A DNA stretch of 64,000 nt from Trichaptum fuscoviolaceum (taxonomy: Eukaryota; Basidiomycota; Agaricomycetes; Hymenochaetales; Trichaptaceae), in NCBI GenBank assembly GCA_910574455.1, contig CAJSYZ010000005.1:2046001-2110000 (forward strand), written 5' to 3'. The notes beneath the pieces were generated by a model, which was not told where the DNA came from, made no database searches, and saw only the letters and a list, made by a program, of their open reading frames with translations. Positions 46,353 through 58,281 of this stretch are shown one piece after another (the first letter of the stretch is position 1; each line of letters opens with the position of its first letter). Both the position numbers and the translations under genes were made by a program.

Positions 46353-49300
46353 ATGCTGCGCAGCCTGCGACACAGACTCTATACTCTCAAAACCCTTACC
46401 ATGGCCCCTAAACGTGTCCGTAATAGTACGCTTTCTGGTGTTGGAAAGAAACGAAAGGTCCACTCCAGTCTGGACAGTCCGAAGCAAACGCAGGGAACTT
46501 TAGACAACTTTATTGGTCGCTCCCCTCAGAAATCCGAAGCTTCCCCGTCGAAAAGAAAGCCATCCGAGAACTTCGCGTCGACGTCCCGACACACTCTCGA
46601 TGTGATAGATTCCGACGAAGTGGTCGCCCTTCGGTTGGCGGCTTCGGATGGTGTTGATGTTAAAGCTACACAAGAGATGGAACAGGTATGGAAATCTCAC
46701 ACATCCGGATCGTCTTCCAGCCAACAGAAGCATGAAGTCATTGATGTAGACTCCTTCTCGGAGGAAGCTGAAGCGAAAGTGAGTAGGGCCACCAAGTCTA
46801 TGGGCTCTTCAACCCCGAAGGAAGCCTCTACCCGCGGCCATCCCCGTGCACCGCTATCTGCAGTGGCATCTACCACTAAGGCTACTGCTTCCCAGACATT
46901 CTTGCCTAGACCTCGCGCCGATCATATCGACATCTCCTCGTATCCAAATCTGGTTGTCGACCCGCTGGAATTCTCATGTTTGGAACCACCATGGGGAGAC
47001 GGCAATCCAACTCCCTATTCTTTCCTAACTCACACGTTTTGCTCGCTCTCAGCCACTCGCTCTCGCATAGATATTTCCAATATCCTAACGAATGCTCTGC
47101 GGTCAATCATTCGCCATGATCAGCGCTCCCTCCTTCATGCGTTATATCTGCTTTCGAACTCTCTCGCGCCGCCATACGTACCAATTGAACTGGGACTTGG
47201 ACCATCTATCATTTCAAAGGCGATTCAACGCGTATCTGGGCTCACCCCTGCTGCTATAAAGCGTCTCTATACCAAGTTTGGCGATCCTGGTGATGTAGCT
47301 TTTGAAGCAAAGTCGAATGTCCGAACATTAGTGCCACACCCCCCTCTAACCGTGAATGGCGTCTTCGCCTCTCTTCTCTTAATATGTAACACAAAGGGGA
47401 ATGGTGCTGGAAAGCAAAAGGCTTCCATAGTCGAAAAGTTGCTTGTTGCGGCAAAGGGCGAAGAAGCTCGTTTTCTAGTCAGGACAATGGGACAACACAT
47501 CAGAGTTGGCGCTGTTCGGACCTCGATCCTCACAGCTCTTGCTCGGGCTTTGGTTCTGACACAACCTCCTACCCTTTCTGATCTTACTTCATCTACTTAC
47601 TTTGCCGAAGAAGATTTAATTCAACAAATCAAACCTACGACTGGGAGGGGGAAGCAAAAAGTTTCTGATGATTCTGCAAGGGCGGATATTCTGCAAAAGT
47701 ACGCTGACGCAGAGGCTTTACTCAAGCGAGTCTATGTTCAGCACCCGAATTATGATCACATCATAGAGGCTATCCTCGATGCTGGCTTAAAGGGTCTTGC
47801 TGACCGTGTCATCTTATCAATAGGTAACTACATATCTAAGTTTGAAAGGGCCCGTTCGGTCTAACCACTGCAATGCAGGGATTCCATTACATCCTACACT
47901 TGGCTCACCGACACGCTCTCTCGAGGAGATATACGACAGACTGGAAGATCTTCCATTCACAGCCGAATTCAAGTATGATGGTCAACGAGCGCAGATCCAC
48001 GCTGAGAGGCGTGAGGGTAGTTTCCCTGTCGTGAAGATCTTCTCTCGCCATCTCGAAGATATGACCGATAAAGTAAGTGCGCTATCTTACCGTAGTTTCG
48101 GCGTCACTGAGAATTCGGATCCAGTATCCTGATGTCGTCGCATTGGTTGGGACAATATTTGAGGCGAATGCTGATCTGACATCCTTTGTTATGGACTCAG
48201 AGATTGTCGCTGTCGACCCTGTGGATGGAAGCATAAAGACATTTCAGGAACTCTCGAATCGCGCTCGTAAGGATGTACAATTAGAGGACATTAAGATCAC
48301 CGTTTGTGTGTACGCCTTCGATTTGATGCTCCATAATGGCAATGTGAGTCTGCTATTCTTTGAATGGGTACCAAATGCTCACGTTACGACATTCAGAGTC
48401 TTCTTGAAAGGCCGTTCCGCGTTCGCCGACAGCGTTTGTGGTCAGATTTTCCACCTGTAACCCCGGATGCAGCGTCAGCTGCAAGATTCGCACATGTGGA
48501 ATGCTGTGAAAGTACGAACGGAAAAGAAGCAGTGGAAGAATTTTGGCAGAAATCGGTCGAGAGTCGTGCCGAAGGCCTCATGATAAAGGTGTGTATATTA
48601 CACGGTGGATTATTCGGCTGCAATAATCAACTTTACAAGCCGATCGCTGATCTCTTCGAAGCTGTTGGACAGCGGTGAGGTGACAGAGAAAGAGACTACT
48701 GTCATGAAAGGTAAAGGTCGTCGAAAACCCCTGTTAGCGACCTACGAACCAGGTAAGCTCGACCCGGACAGTCTTTGTATGGGACCGGCGGGCTGACGAA
48801 TATATACGTAAGACAAGCGCACTTCTGCTTGGCTCAAATTAAAAAAGGACTACGTAGCTGGCCTGGGGGACAGCCTTGACCTGGTCCCCATTGGTGCATG
48901 GCACGGTAGTGGCCGCAAAGCGGCATGGTGGAGCCCCATACTTCTTGCGGTATGGGATGAACATGCAGGACAGCTTGTGGGGGTATGCAAATGCATGTCA
49001 GGTAGGCGCTGAATAACGTACCTGGTGCCGTGCTAGCGATACTGATCACCTCATTCGCTGCTGCAGGGTTTACAGATGAGTTCTATAAGGCAGGTCCACA
49101 GTTATATCTGTTGGTTGCCCTCGACTAAGATAAAAGCAGGCCCTGAATGAACGCTACCCCGAAGGGTCTGAGAATTGCAGCCGTACGTGCCAGTGGAATG
49201 TGAACACTGGAGGTATGTTGGTCGCACGACATACTCTTATAAATCAGACTAATGTCACTCAAATCAGGTTTGAGGCCCGATGTCTATTTCAAACCGAGGG

Positions 49301-49645
49301 AGGTTTGGGAGATTCGTGGCGCCGAGTAAGTAATTGTACCCCTTGATCAAGCAATCGAATGTAAACCGAATTAAGGCTGATGGCGCTTTCAGCATCACCT
49401 TGAGTCCCGTTTACATGGCTGCCATGGGACTTGTAAAGACATCGAGGGGTCTAAGCTTACGATTCCCGCGGTTTATTCGCCTGAGAGAGGATAAAGGCAC
49501 CGCAGAAGCGAGCACACCTGAGTTCCTGGCTTCGCTTTGGTATAAGCAAGCGGGGAAAGGAACAGCGAACAAGGCCGCCGATGACGACGAGCTCCTCGAT
49601 GTCTCCCCTGAAGCCAGCGAGGTCGAAGAAGATGCATACGAGTAA
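46353..49645 (+). CDS. ATP-dependent DNA ligase (ligase I family), two candidate start codons
   Basis: Seals nicks via Lys-AMP; ligase I forms join Okazaki fragments and act in repair. Exon 1 is long (to about 47824): N terminus [20 protein letters not shown] (KKRK nuclear signal), a PIP-box-like QGTLDNFI, then the DNA-binding domain. The adenylation core has motif [14 protein letters not shown] (about 47970), [30 protein letters not shown] and WLKLKKDY, and the OB fold [14 protein letters not shown]. The block [19 protein letters not shown] and the [18 protein letters not shown] segment are closer, as I recall, to S. pombe Adl1/plant LIG6-like ligases than to Cdc9, so orthology is open. ATG 46401 has a strong context (ACCATGG). 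The earlier in-frame ATG 46353 adds [16 protein letters not shown], a mitochondrial-type presequence. One intron, 49090-49139, appears to use a GC donor. Stop at 49643-49645. Confidence 0.9.
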
Positions 49646-49879
49646 TATCCGAGCTGAATTAGATAGTACGTTCTTTTTCACAATGTGGCCTGTATTGTTC
49701 CCACATTCATCTATGACCAGAGGATATCCGCAATATGTATATTGCCACGTGCACCTCAGTAGTACTACTCTCTTTATATTCTTGCATTTCTATCTTTAAC
49801 TTGAACATAGGGCTACCCCACAATATCGATTTCGAGCTCCTATTCTGAAGTTGGCTTACGAACGAAATATTCACGAACG
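49646..49879. other. convergent 3' flank, ligase and aldo-keto reductase pseudogene
   Basis: Short gap after the ligase stop; nothing recognised. Confidence 0.4.
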
Positions 49880-50700
49880 CAACTGCTCAAGAGCGGGTTT
49901 GTTGATGTGCCATCACCCTGTAAGGAGGCCAAGCTCAGCGGGACTTAGGCCCAATTCGAGAAGTGTGGACACTAATAATCATGCAGTGAGCAAACGCAGG
50001 GTGAACGAATTAATTTTCTCGAGAAACTTGATTTTCTCATCGAAAAGAGAGATTTTCCGCTTAGCCATCAAATGCTCGACCTTGCAACCTCCGAGCATCT
50101 GAAAAAAGGTAAGACATCTTCTGCATAAAGTATGCGATGGCGATGGCGGGATTCCAAGGCCAGCGTCGAGCTCGACCTTCTTGGTAACATTTTCAAGTGC
50201 GTGTTACATCTTCACCCCGTCCTCTGAGCGCACCCAAGGACCGAAGAACGCTCTCCCCCTCCTCCCTATGGGGCGCTTTCATCCTCGATATCCAGTAGCA
50301 ACCTACCATCGCGAGGACCTGCCATGGCACAAGCACGTCGTTTTACTCAAGTCTCAGTACTTACTGACTGAAATGAGAGAAGAAGACACGAAATTATCTG
50401 GCCCTCGAAGAAGCGTTCAGTGACATTCCAGCGCCTTAGAGATAGAAAAAAAGGGGCGACTCTCCATGATCCCTGGCGTACTGGTTGACGACCGAAACAC
50501 TCGAGCAGGACAGTTGGACGGGCCCTGCGGCGGCATACACATAGCACTCATTAATGAACGCCTTGAAAAAGTTTCTCCGAGAACTACAAACCAGGTACAG
50601 GACCGTTCAGCGAACTACGAGGTTGTGAAGGCCGACCATGACCTCCTCAGCCGAAGTGTTGCAGTCTTACCGGTGCACGTAAAGATTGTAGGGTCGGCGT
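49880..50700 (-). pseudogene. decayed aldo-keto reductase (aryl-alcohol dehydrogenase type)
   Basis: Read on the minus strand, several blocks match the intact gene at 51396-52904 in the same order. Around 49895-49915 a splice acceptor plus Gly-Asp-Gly-Thr matches the last exon of the intact gene. 50030-50110 matches the [15 protein letters not shown] part, with CATCAAATGCTCGACCTTGC against TGTTAAGTGTTCGACCTTAC. 50125-50250 matches the YVMQK...ALEKV...GPWERSEDE part (TATGCGATGGC, CCCAAGGACCGAAGAA). 50600-50680 matches the GLHNLV/YVHW part (GAGGTTGTGAAGGCCGACCA against GAGGTTATGGAGGCCATCCA). Small insertions, deletions and stops prevent any long frame, and the segment is shorter than the intact gene. 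I infer an old tandem duplicate that has decayed. Confidence 0.75.
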
Positions 50701-51395
50701 ACACAATCTGACTCGTCTCGTCCATCCTTTGCTTTGCTCTATACCTCTTCGGTTTTCAATGCACTTTGCAAGTACTGTATTAGTTGGAGAACGAATAGCG
50801 CTAAGCACCTTGAGTTTCACTTGAAACGTAGATATCTGAGCTGCTCTATACTAGATATTTCAAAAGCGGTGTTAGCAAACTTATCGGAATAGATAAAGAG
50901 AAATATGAACCGTGAGAAACGTTTGAATAGTATGAGCAATTTCAACTTGAACCCGACGACTCGATTACTACGAACCACTTTCAACTTCTGTTCATCGCCA
51001 CCGTGACGATATCAACCACTATCTAGGGCTTCTCTACTTCATAGCGTCTCGCATTCGCCTCAATCGCCTGGTACTTCCAATTTGGACTTTGAAGGGTATC
51101 AAACCATTAATTGCGATGGTTCATCGGCGCGAGGCAGACCAGGAAGCTTGTGGCAAGCGATATCGTCGAACAAGTAAGAAAATGCGTGGTCGGACTCTCA
51201 TTTTGGTAGTATGCCCTACCAGTTGCAACAATTAGAATGATATCGGACATCCTTTAATCTTAGCTGTGCTACAATTGTTTGGGATGATGCTAGGTTCGTC
51301 GCTAAGAATCTGAATGTGCACCGCAGTGCTCTTATTCCTTTACATAAGATTTTATATCATTGAAGGGCTATCTAAGCGAAAGACAATGACAGCTC
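50701..51395. other. intergenic between pseudogene and intact aldo-keto reductase
   Basis: About 700 bp. If the duplicate was complete, this stretch could hold the remains of its 5' end, but I cannot align it by eye. Confidence 0.4.
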
Positions 51396-52904
51396 TTAGT
51401 GGTTTCCAGGCCTGATCGCTGAAGGTTTATGGACGAAATCCTCATGGGCGACACTTGCTAGAATTGGGCTGGGTTTTGAACCGTCGCCCTAAATGAAGAA
51501 GTTAGTTGGAAGTATTCTCGACATGTACAGAGTCGGGAGACTCACAATCATCCAGTGCGGGAATCCAGGGTTGAACGGGATGATACCCTCGAGATACTTG
51601 ATCTGTTCGTCCGAGAGAGAGATCTTAAGAGCCTCTATATTGGCTGTTAAGTGTTCGACCTTACGTCCACCAATGATCGGGAAAACATATGGTGTCTTCT
51701 GCATGACATATGCGATGGCAACGGCTGGTATACCAAGATCTACGTCGAGACCGACCTCCTTGGCTACTTTCTCGAGAGCATGCGAGACCTTCTTTTCGTC
51801 CTCCGATCTCTCCCAAGGTCCGAAAGTTGTTCGGCCATTCTCTCCCGTCTGTCTACGCCTCTCTTCCTCGGCATCTGATCGAAGCTTACCAGCCGCAAGG
51901 ACCTGCCAGGGTGCAAGTGCAAGGCCTGTTGAAAAATAATCAACATTCAGCGAAGGTGGTGTCATAAAATGATACGGACCAAGTTGACGAGCCATTGGGA
52001 TGATTTCGCGCTCGAAGGAGCGATCTAGTATATTCCATGCGCCTTGGTAAATTACGAAGGGTGATTTTCCGTGGTCCCTAGCGTATTGGTTTGCTGCCGA
52101 AACTACCCATGCCGGCGTGTCGGACACACCCTAAAATATTATCGCGACACTTTCAGCATCAGATTTCGAGCACCAAATGACAGTGCGCCTACAAGGTAAA
52201 GGACCTTGCCTGCCAGCACGAGGTTATGGAGGCCATCCATGACTTCTTCTATCGAGGTGGTCCAGTCCCACCAATGCACATAAAGGATATCAATGTAGTT
52301 TGTGCGTAACTTCTTCAAACTATAAATGAATATTGGTGAGCTTTGAGACGAGTACATCAACACTTGACCAAACTTGCCTGGCATCCACGCTGATTCGCAT
52401 GCTTTTGACGTTGTTTCCAGCGTAGTTTGCCTTGATCTTGAAATCGTCTTGACCCCTTTTAAAGTTGGTCGTATACTATGTAGAACGCCAAGTAAGTCCC
52501 TCTTTATACATACATGTGAGGTTAGAATTGAAGAACTAAAGTCTACCTTTGTAGCGATCACTATTTGATCTCGGATGCCTCGTTTATTCATCCATTCGCC
52601 TACGAACTCTTCCGAAGTCTCGTCCTGGCTGGATATCGAGCTATAATAATATCCTATCGAACAATGTTTGCACTTACTAGTTGTTCGCTGTGTCGATGAA
52701 GTTTCCTCCAGCGTCATAATATGCATCAAGAAGCTTGAACGACGCGTCCTTGTCCATTGCTCCCATACCGAATTTCGACCACTTGTCACCAATACTCATG
52801 GCTCCAAGCTGCAGCGGCGAGACTCGTACACCAGCCAGGGGGCTCAAAACACGATAGCGACCAAGAGGAGTCGGCGGCTCGGGAGGGGGCACCCAGAGAG
52901 ACAT
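51396..52904 (-). CDS. aldo-keto reductase, aryl-alcohol dehydrogenase (AAD14-like) type
   Basis: NADPH-dependent reduction of (aryl) aldehydes to alcohols; this family is expanded in wood- and litter-decay fungi. Starts [18 protein letters not shown] at 52904; the frame upstream ends at a TTG. Exon 1 gives [14 protein letters not shown] and [11 protein letters not shown], with the catalytic Asp. A split codon then gives Tyr of [16 protein letters not shown], and RDQIVIATK supplies the Lys. Later exons carry [16 protein letters not shown] (His of the tetrad), GKVLYL joined to [27 protein letters not shown], the NADP-binding [20 protein letters not shown] and GFPHWMI joined to GDGSKPSP. The stop is at 51396-51398 on the complement. 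Small introns of 50-60 nt lie throughout. A TATATAAATA box is found about 90 bp upstream. A decayed copy lies downstream at 49880-50700. Confidence 0.88.
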
Positions 52905-52993
52905 TTTCTTTTTCAATTATTAGGAGTGAAAGTTTTGTTCGTTGAAGATGAGCTGTGAAAGAGCGAGATAGGTATTCAGCGAGGACTGCCCTC

Positions 52994-53004
52994 GTATTTA
53001 TATA
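52994..53004 (-). promoter_or_regulatory. TATA box of aldo-keto reductase gene
   Basis: On the minus strand the sequence GTATATAAATACG lies about 90-100 bp before the ATG at 52904. Confidence 0.6.
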
Positions 53005-53379
53005 CATTTCGTCTCGATTTTCAGCAGGTTTATATGTCTTTATGATCTTGGATTCCGCGTCTTTAGGAGATAGCGCTTAGCACCTACTATTAGCCTTTTT
53101 TGGCATTTACACTACTTTCCGGGGGTTTCATGTCTTTGTTTTATTAGTTTATCAATAGAAGAAGAAGATAATAAGACTGTAGACCCTCAGCGAGGCTGAG
53201 AGGCATTACTGATCATCGTGCTATCTTCCGTGGTTTTCGGGTGCGAGAGCAGAAGAAATTTCAAGAAACAGAGGCAAGAAGACCACGGGAAGGACAGCCG
53301 GGCATACGCGTATGCTTTGCCGAAGGTTGCCGGATTCGCGTCTTGTCTTCGTACCACCATCTGACCCGATCAAGCTATC

Positions 53380-54491
53380 ATGCTGCTGTACTTCTACCTG
53401 CCGCTTGTCTTCGAGCTCTTGCGTTGTCTGTTGGGTCTTGCAGCTGCCGAGGAGACTGTGCAAGATGCAGGTTGATAATCAAGTTTTTAGTCTTGTTGCC
53501 GCTCTTTACTAACGGGGTTCCGTATTTTCCATCATCTTGACGCACGCTCGTTAACGCAGCTACCATTGCTCGCGAGCTCGTCGACTCATCGTTAGGTATA
53601 GGGACTATGGCTACGATATATCCGTCTGATCATCCGACGTTGGCTGGTCAGTGATCTCCAATTCTCGAATTTCGATGTGATCAGGTGTCCATTCCATGTC
53701 TGACGCGATCTTCATTGTCTTGACACTATTAGGGGAACCATTTGCACTTCAAGAGTACTACGCAAGGTAATCAACCGAAATTCTGGTATATCTTTATGAT
53801 TCGGTCGATAACACGATAGCGCTGTGCAGATGCCATAGTAATGGTTCCCTAAGTCTAATCTTAATGCCCATATCGCGGCATAGCCAGAACATCATGCACT
53901 CCCCAACGCACTCGACCTCCATGACAGTGTGGAGCTCGCCGCCAGCCGCGAGTCGGGCCAGGGTGTCGCTCACTGGTACGGTGACGATGCTTGACTCCCG
54001 TCACGCAAAGGATTCTGGCGTAGTAGATTGCTACGTGAAACGGTAGAGATAGGGGTTACCTAACTTCACCTCTTGAAATCGCTGATTGTAGCTTCCTGCA
54101 GTCACCCGGATGCTAAGTGGTGGCTCCCGGAAGATCCTGATGCCCCTCACATGGTACTAAAACAACTTCACTGATTTAGATTATCCCGTATGGCTGATAT
54201 AACAAACTCTCTTAATAGGCGTACTGGGCACGGTTTGATCCTCATGTAAGCTTCTTTTGTAATACGTTTTCTACAAGGCACTAACCATAACACTCGCTTC
54301 AGAGTATCTACTTTGTGGGAGGATTTGGGGAGTAAGTTCTACTTGTGTGGATCTCGTAGATACAGCATTCATTAGATCTTTATAGCAAACACTACATTGG
54401 TCCCATCCCAGTGGCACTCTATCAGAATACAACAAGCAAACTGATACCGTCAGTTGCAGGGCGAATCATTGTGCAAGGTACCGATCAATAG
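53380..54491 (+). CDS. secreted CREG-like protein (PNPOx-like split beta-barrel)
   Basis: Relatives of animal CREG (cellular repressor of E1A-stimulated genes) are secreted or lysosomal glycoproteins with an FMN-binding-type split barrel that has lost the flavin. The first exon gives a signal peptide, MLLYFYLPLVFELLRCLLGL followed by AAAEETVQDA. Next come ATIARELVDSSLGIGTMATI, EPFALQEYYAS, SLSLILMPISRHSQNIMHSP, SSPPAASRARVSLTGTVTML, HPDAKWWLPEDPDAPHM, AYWARFDPH, SIYFVGGFG and HYIGPIPVALYQ. These are in the order and with the motifs of fungal CREG-like proteins. Eight or so short exons. The last frame reads RIIVQGTDQ to TAG at 54489-54491, but GTACCG there could also be a donor to a further exon, so the C terminus is less certain. 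Catalysis is not expected. Confidence 0.85.
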
Positions 54492-54611
54492 AGTCTTTAA
54501 ACTGCAAATTCTATGCGCGCAAGGCACGAGGGATATTCGTCTACAATATCGCCAACGAGCTAGCAAAGTATCGTGACAGGAACAGTGATTACTCTCATTT
54601 CAGTTGTAATA

Positions 54612-56395
54612 TTAGCAATATCTATTTTTCTCAACATCTAGGATACAGTTCAATACATCTTTCAGCACGGAGACTTTATGTCCTTCCACTTCTTCGAGCC
54701 CATCGGTGGAGAAAGCGCTCAATACACTTCGCCTGAGATGATCGCCCTGTAGAGCCCTTTTCCATTCTGAGTCACTCTCTCCGGTTTTTTCCCGTTCACT
54801 GGCTTTGAACAAAGAAAATGCTGCGATTAGCTCGTATAGCACAAGTAAATGAATGTATGAGGCTCGTGACTCTTTTCTTGACGCAGCTTCAACGGCTTCG
54901 AGGACGTGCGTCGTACCAGGTAAAGACCATGGGTAACCAGTCTGACTTAGCCCTGATCCCCCGTACGTCGATCCCGAGAGAGTAAGTGGTGAAGCTGCGT
55001 TGTGAGCATGGCCCTGCAGGGGGCGGGCCTTCCTTGCCTGGGGCCTCGCAGTACCTCGAAGGTCAGCACGTACACGTCCATCTAACGCAGAAAGGTAGCG
55101 GTCGCACACGGTGGTCTTGAACGCGACGCCACGGTCTGAAGGAGGAAGATCGCGAAGGAAGAGTGTTACTATATCTTCAGGGAGTTGAGTAAGGCGCGTC
55201 GTTGTTGAGATGATAAGTTGAATCGGGAGGAAGTTGGGGCTACTTGTCAAGTCAATTAACTTAAATAAAAAGCACTTTGGTGGTAAGTTTTACATCTCGG
55301 TATGGATCTAAGAGGCTTACAAGGCCCATAAGACGTCTTCCTAGATCTTGGTGTCGTTCATCGCTTTGTTCATAGCAAAAGAAGATGACATTGAGGACTG
55401 TATCGACGTTTGAGCGGAGCTCATGATTTGAGCTTGGAGGCTTGATCTGCGATAGAAGAAACACTGAGAAGCGATCTGAAGAATTGATGTGAGCATCTCA
55501 AGCTTTCTGGCAATATTAGCCAGTCCAGTACCTGAGCGAGTAACATCTGCCAGTTCCTGGTCTTTCTCAAACAATGTAATCAGCCATTCGAGAAGGGGCC
55601 AGGAGTGCGTTCCGATCAAAGCAGGAACAGATGACTCGTCTTCTTCGTCACTCGAGAGCGGAGGCACAGGTTGTCTCTTTTGCGCTGGTGAACTATCATC
55701 TTTAGGTGGTGCAACAACGCCAGGCCGTAGAAGGCCCCAGCAGTCCTTTTGTTCCTTTAAGATGACAGCTACCTTGGAAAGAATGGAGTCCATGTCTTCA
55801 CCGGTGCTAATCTGCCACGGAACGCCAGCGTCGATCTCACGAGGGACGCTTGCCACTTCAGAGTCCCTCAAATGATAGCAGGGGATAGCCCGCAAGAGGA
55901 GTTCCGGAGGGTATGTCAGCGAATACGCATGCAACAAGCGCCAACTTCGTTCGATAGCTTCTGATGATGGCGGAACAAATTCATCCTCAGGACGCCTATC
56001 CTTGTTGCTTCGCTTGGTCTTGCTGGGAGATTTTATTACAATGGAGAACGGGTCTACCTCTTTCTCCTTCCCGTTGTCTAGCCCCTTTAGTTTTCCGCTC
56101 GAGCTCGATGCAGCCAGTGGCCAGAGTGCTAAGTATATCAGTTGTCTGATGTGCGCACTGGGTGTTCGCGTCGGGATTACGACCGAATAACCAATGTTTT
56201 CCAAGAGATCGGGAGGTTTGAGCAGAGCGCGCAAGAGTGTTGGTCGTTTAGCATCGCAGTTCCGAGAAGACATGAAAGATGTTCTTACGGACGGGGCCGC
56301 ACTCTTGGGTCTCGAAGCTGATCCAGCAATGAGATGCCTTGCTCGTAGTTGGATTCTTCAAAACAGCTCTCGATGTCCCTTTGATGATAAGACAT
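54612..56395 (-). CDS. conserved protein of unknown function, Ser-rich, helical
   Basis: The start at 56395 gives MSYHQRDIESCFEESNYEQG and ISLLDQLRDPRVRPRP. A donor at about 56299 joins to an acceptor before AHIRQLIYLALWPLAA (about 56140). The main exon continues with a basic KSPSKTKRSNKDRRPEDEF stretch, YPPELLLRAIPCYHLRDS, KEQKDCWGLLRPGVV and HSWPLLEWLITLFEKDQEL. A further exon contains LRSNVDTVLNVIFFCYEQSD and LGRRLMGLVSLLDPYRD, and the last exon (55245-54612) LPEDIVTLFLRDLPPSDRG and YIHLLVLYELIAAFSLF. The alternation of helical segments suggests an alpha-helical scaffold. I do not recognise it. The frame upstream of 56395 is open and an earlier start (MNTDTATRPTRQTQTYE) is possible. Two of the joins, near 55450 and 55255, are unclear. 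Confidence 0.65.
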
Positions 56396-56918
56396 CTCAT
56401 ACGTTTGCGTTTGTCGCGTAGGCCTTGTTGCAGTGTCTGTGTTCATCCTGGTTGTTGGCCGGTTGCCGATGTCAGGAAAGAAGTCAAAGATAAGAAGACA
56501 GCCTTGAGCGAAGGATGAGCGAGACGAAGACCAAATATGTGTCCAGAAGTAAGCGATGGCAAGACGCGAATGAAAGTGTTTTGATAGAATCAACTGATGG
56601 GAGCGACTTCTTCGATGCTGGGAATGGACAAGGAAGGAGCGACGGGCGCTTCACGCTGGTCGCGTCTACGCGACTCCGACTCGGAGTAGTATGACGCGTT
56701 ATGTCACGCGTTTAGTGGTCATTATATGACACTGGGCGCATCGGCGAAACACAACCACAAGTTTCGTATTTAGGATTATAGATATCAGAGCTTAAGATTT
56801 ACAGTAGGATACTTAGAGGAACTTCAAACATAGCAACAACACGGATTCAGAGCACGGTGGCGGGAGCAAAGGAGAAAGAACGACATTGGTTAGGAATATC
56901 AGAAGTATCATCAGAATA
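56396..56918. other. intergenic, tandem minus-strand genes
   Basis: 523 bp. No element recognised. Confidence 0.45.
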
Positions 56919-57746
56919 TCACTTCTTGGATCGTGAATAGCTCAAATTCTCTACCCATTCCCCTACTTTTCCACTGACGTTGAGGTTGGTGTAGTCCTTC
57001 GCACGGATAGGGCCATCATCTCGAGGCGGCTGTGGTCTTCTCCCGCTAGTCCTCGTCACAAGTTGAAGCGTTCGAGATGTCGCGGGAGGCGACGCGGCAC
57101 TGTTTCTGAAAAGATCCCCAACACTCTTCTTCAGTTCCGCTGATATGTCTCCTTGTTTGCGGTCTGAACAGTAACGGCAGCCACAATCGGCCTTCCCTGA
57201 CTTCTTCTTAGGGCACCCAAAGGCAAGCCATTTCGCGTGCAATGCAAACTCTTCTGCCGACCTAAAACACTGACAACGCGGCGTTGCAGACCCTGCGTCC
57301 AAGTAGTACTTGTAAGCTCTAATATAGACTTTAATGATGAACGAAAGAAATACCATAAAGATATGTGTCCTTCCTTGGGTTGTGCTTGTTCCCCTTGTAG
57401 TGAGTGTAAAGCTTATAATGTTCAGGGAAGCGCGTTAACGAGAACTGTTGCTTGTACGCTAAGGTCGCCCGGCGCTTCATGTGAGATAGTGTATACGAGT
57501 GGCAAGTAAATAAGACCCGGACTCACGAGGCTCGTACCAGTCCCCTTCATACACTAAATAGCATCCAGTTTTCAAAAGCCAGGCCTTCGCAACTTCTTCC
57601 TCTGCTTCTCCGAGGTAGTCGACATTACCCTTCGAGTCAATCACCTCCTCCTCTACTTCCGGTAGGAGCGAGGGATCTCCATCAGATTTACTGAGGGTTA
57701 TGTACGTTCCGTTAATCGACACGAATTTCGGTTGGGCATTAGACAT
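56919..57746 (-). CDS. Cys-rich protein resembling the Clr2 N-terminal (transcription-silencing) family
   Basis: Starts MSNAQPKFVSINGTYITLSK at 57746, after a weaker in-frame ATG at 57800. The first exon ends in WLLKTGCYLVYEGDWYEP. After an intron of about 200 nt the frame resumes at YKYYLDAGSATP. The key block is CQCFRSAEEFALHAKWLAFG followed by ADCGCRYCSDRKQGD: an F-x-S-x-x-E-F-x-x-H-x-x-W pattern with a C-x-C-x-x-C cluster that is likely to bind zinc. It resembles the conserved part of fungal Clr2-like silencing proteins, in which Clr2 serves the SHREC complex at heterochromatin. The tail is basic and polar and ends SYSRSKK. Small for Clr2 (about 200 residues), so it may be only a domain-level relative. 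Confidence 0.6.
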
Positions 57747-58281
57747 GGTCACGGTGGAGGTTGGGGGAAACGTTGGCGTGGTGTTCTTGAGAAGGTGCAC
57801 GCGTTTTCGGGCCCTTAAATAGGACTCGGTTGTCCACGATGACTCGGTCTGTTGAACGTCGAGTGCGGCGCGATGAGAAAGTAAACGTGGTCACTGGCAG
57901 AGGTGGTGGGCGCAATTCAGCCTCCGAACGAGCCCATAAATGGAAAGACTAGTAATACCTGAATACCTGAGTGAGCCTGCCAGTGCGCGCTTTGCATGAA
58001 TCCTCCAATAAACATGCATTTCATGTAACATCTTTTAGATAGCGAAGGGATGATAAGGCCTATTGTTCAATACCTGCACTGATGCCAGCAAAGTATGACT
58101 CATTCTATACTGAAACTTAAACCTTGAACTTGAAGTTTCCGGCAGACTCGGAGCCTCATCGTATTAAATATCATTTATGGACTTCTTTTACCACGACTAC
58201 GAGACATATCCCATCTGTGTATCTTATTCTCTCTTTGACTTGAATACTGTGCAGCAGCCAAGAGCTTAGCGACTTTTGCGT
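57747..58281. other. divergent intergenic region, Clr2-like / BolA
   Basis: 535 bp between divergent starts. C/T-rich pieces lie just before 58282. No clear TATA box. Confidence 0.45.
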
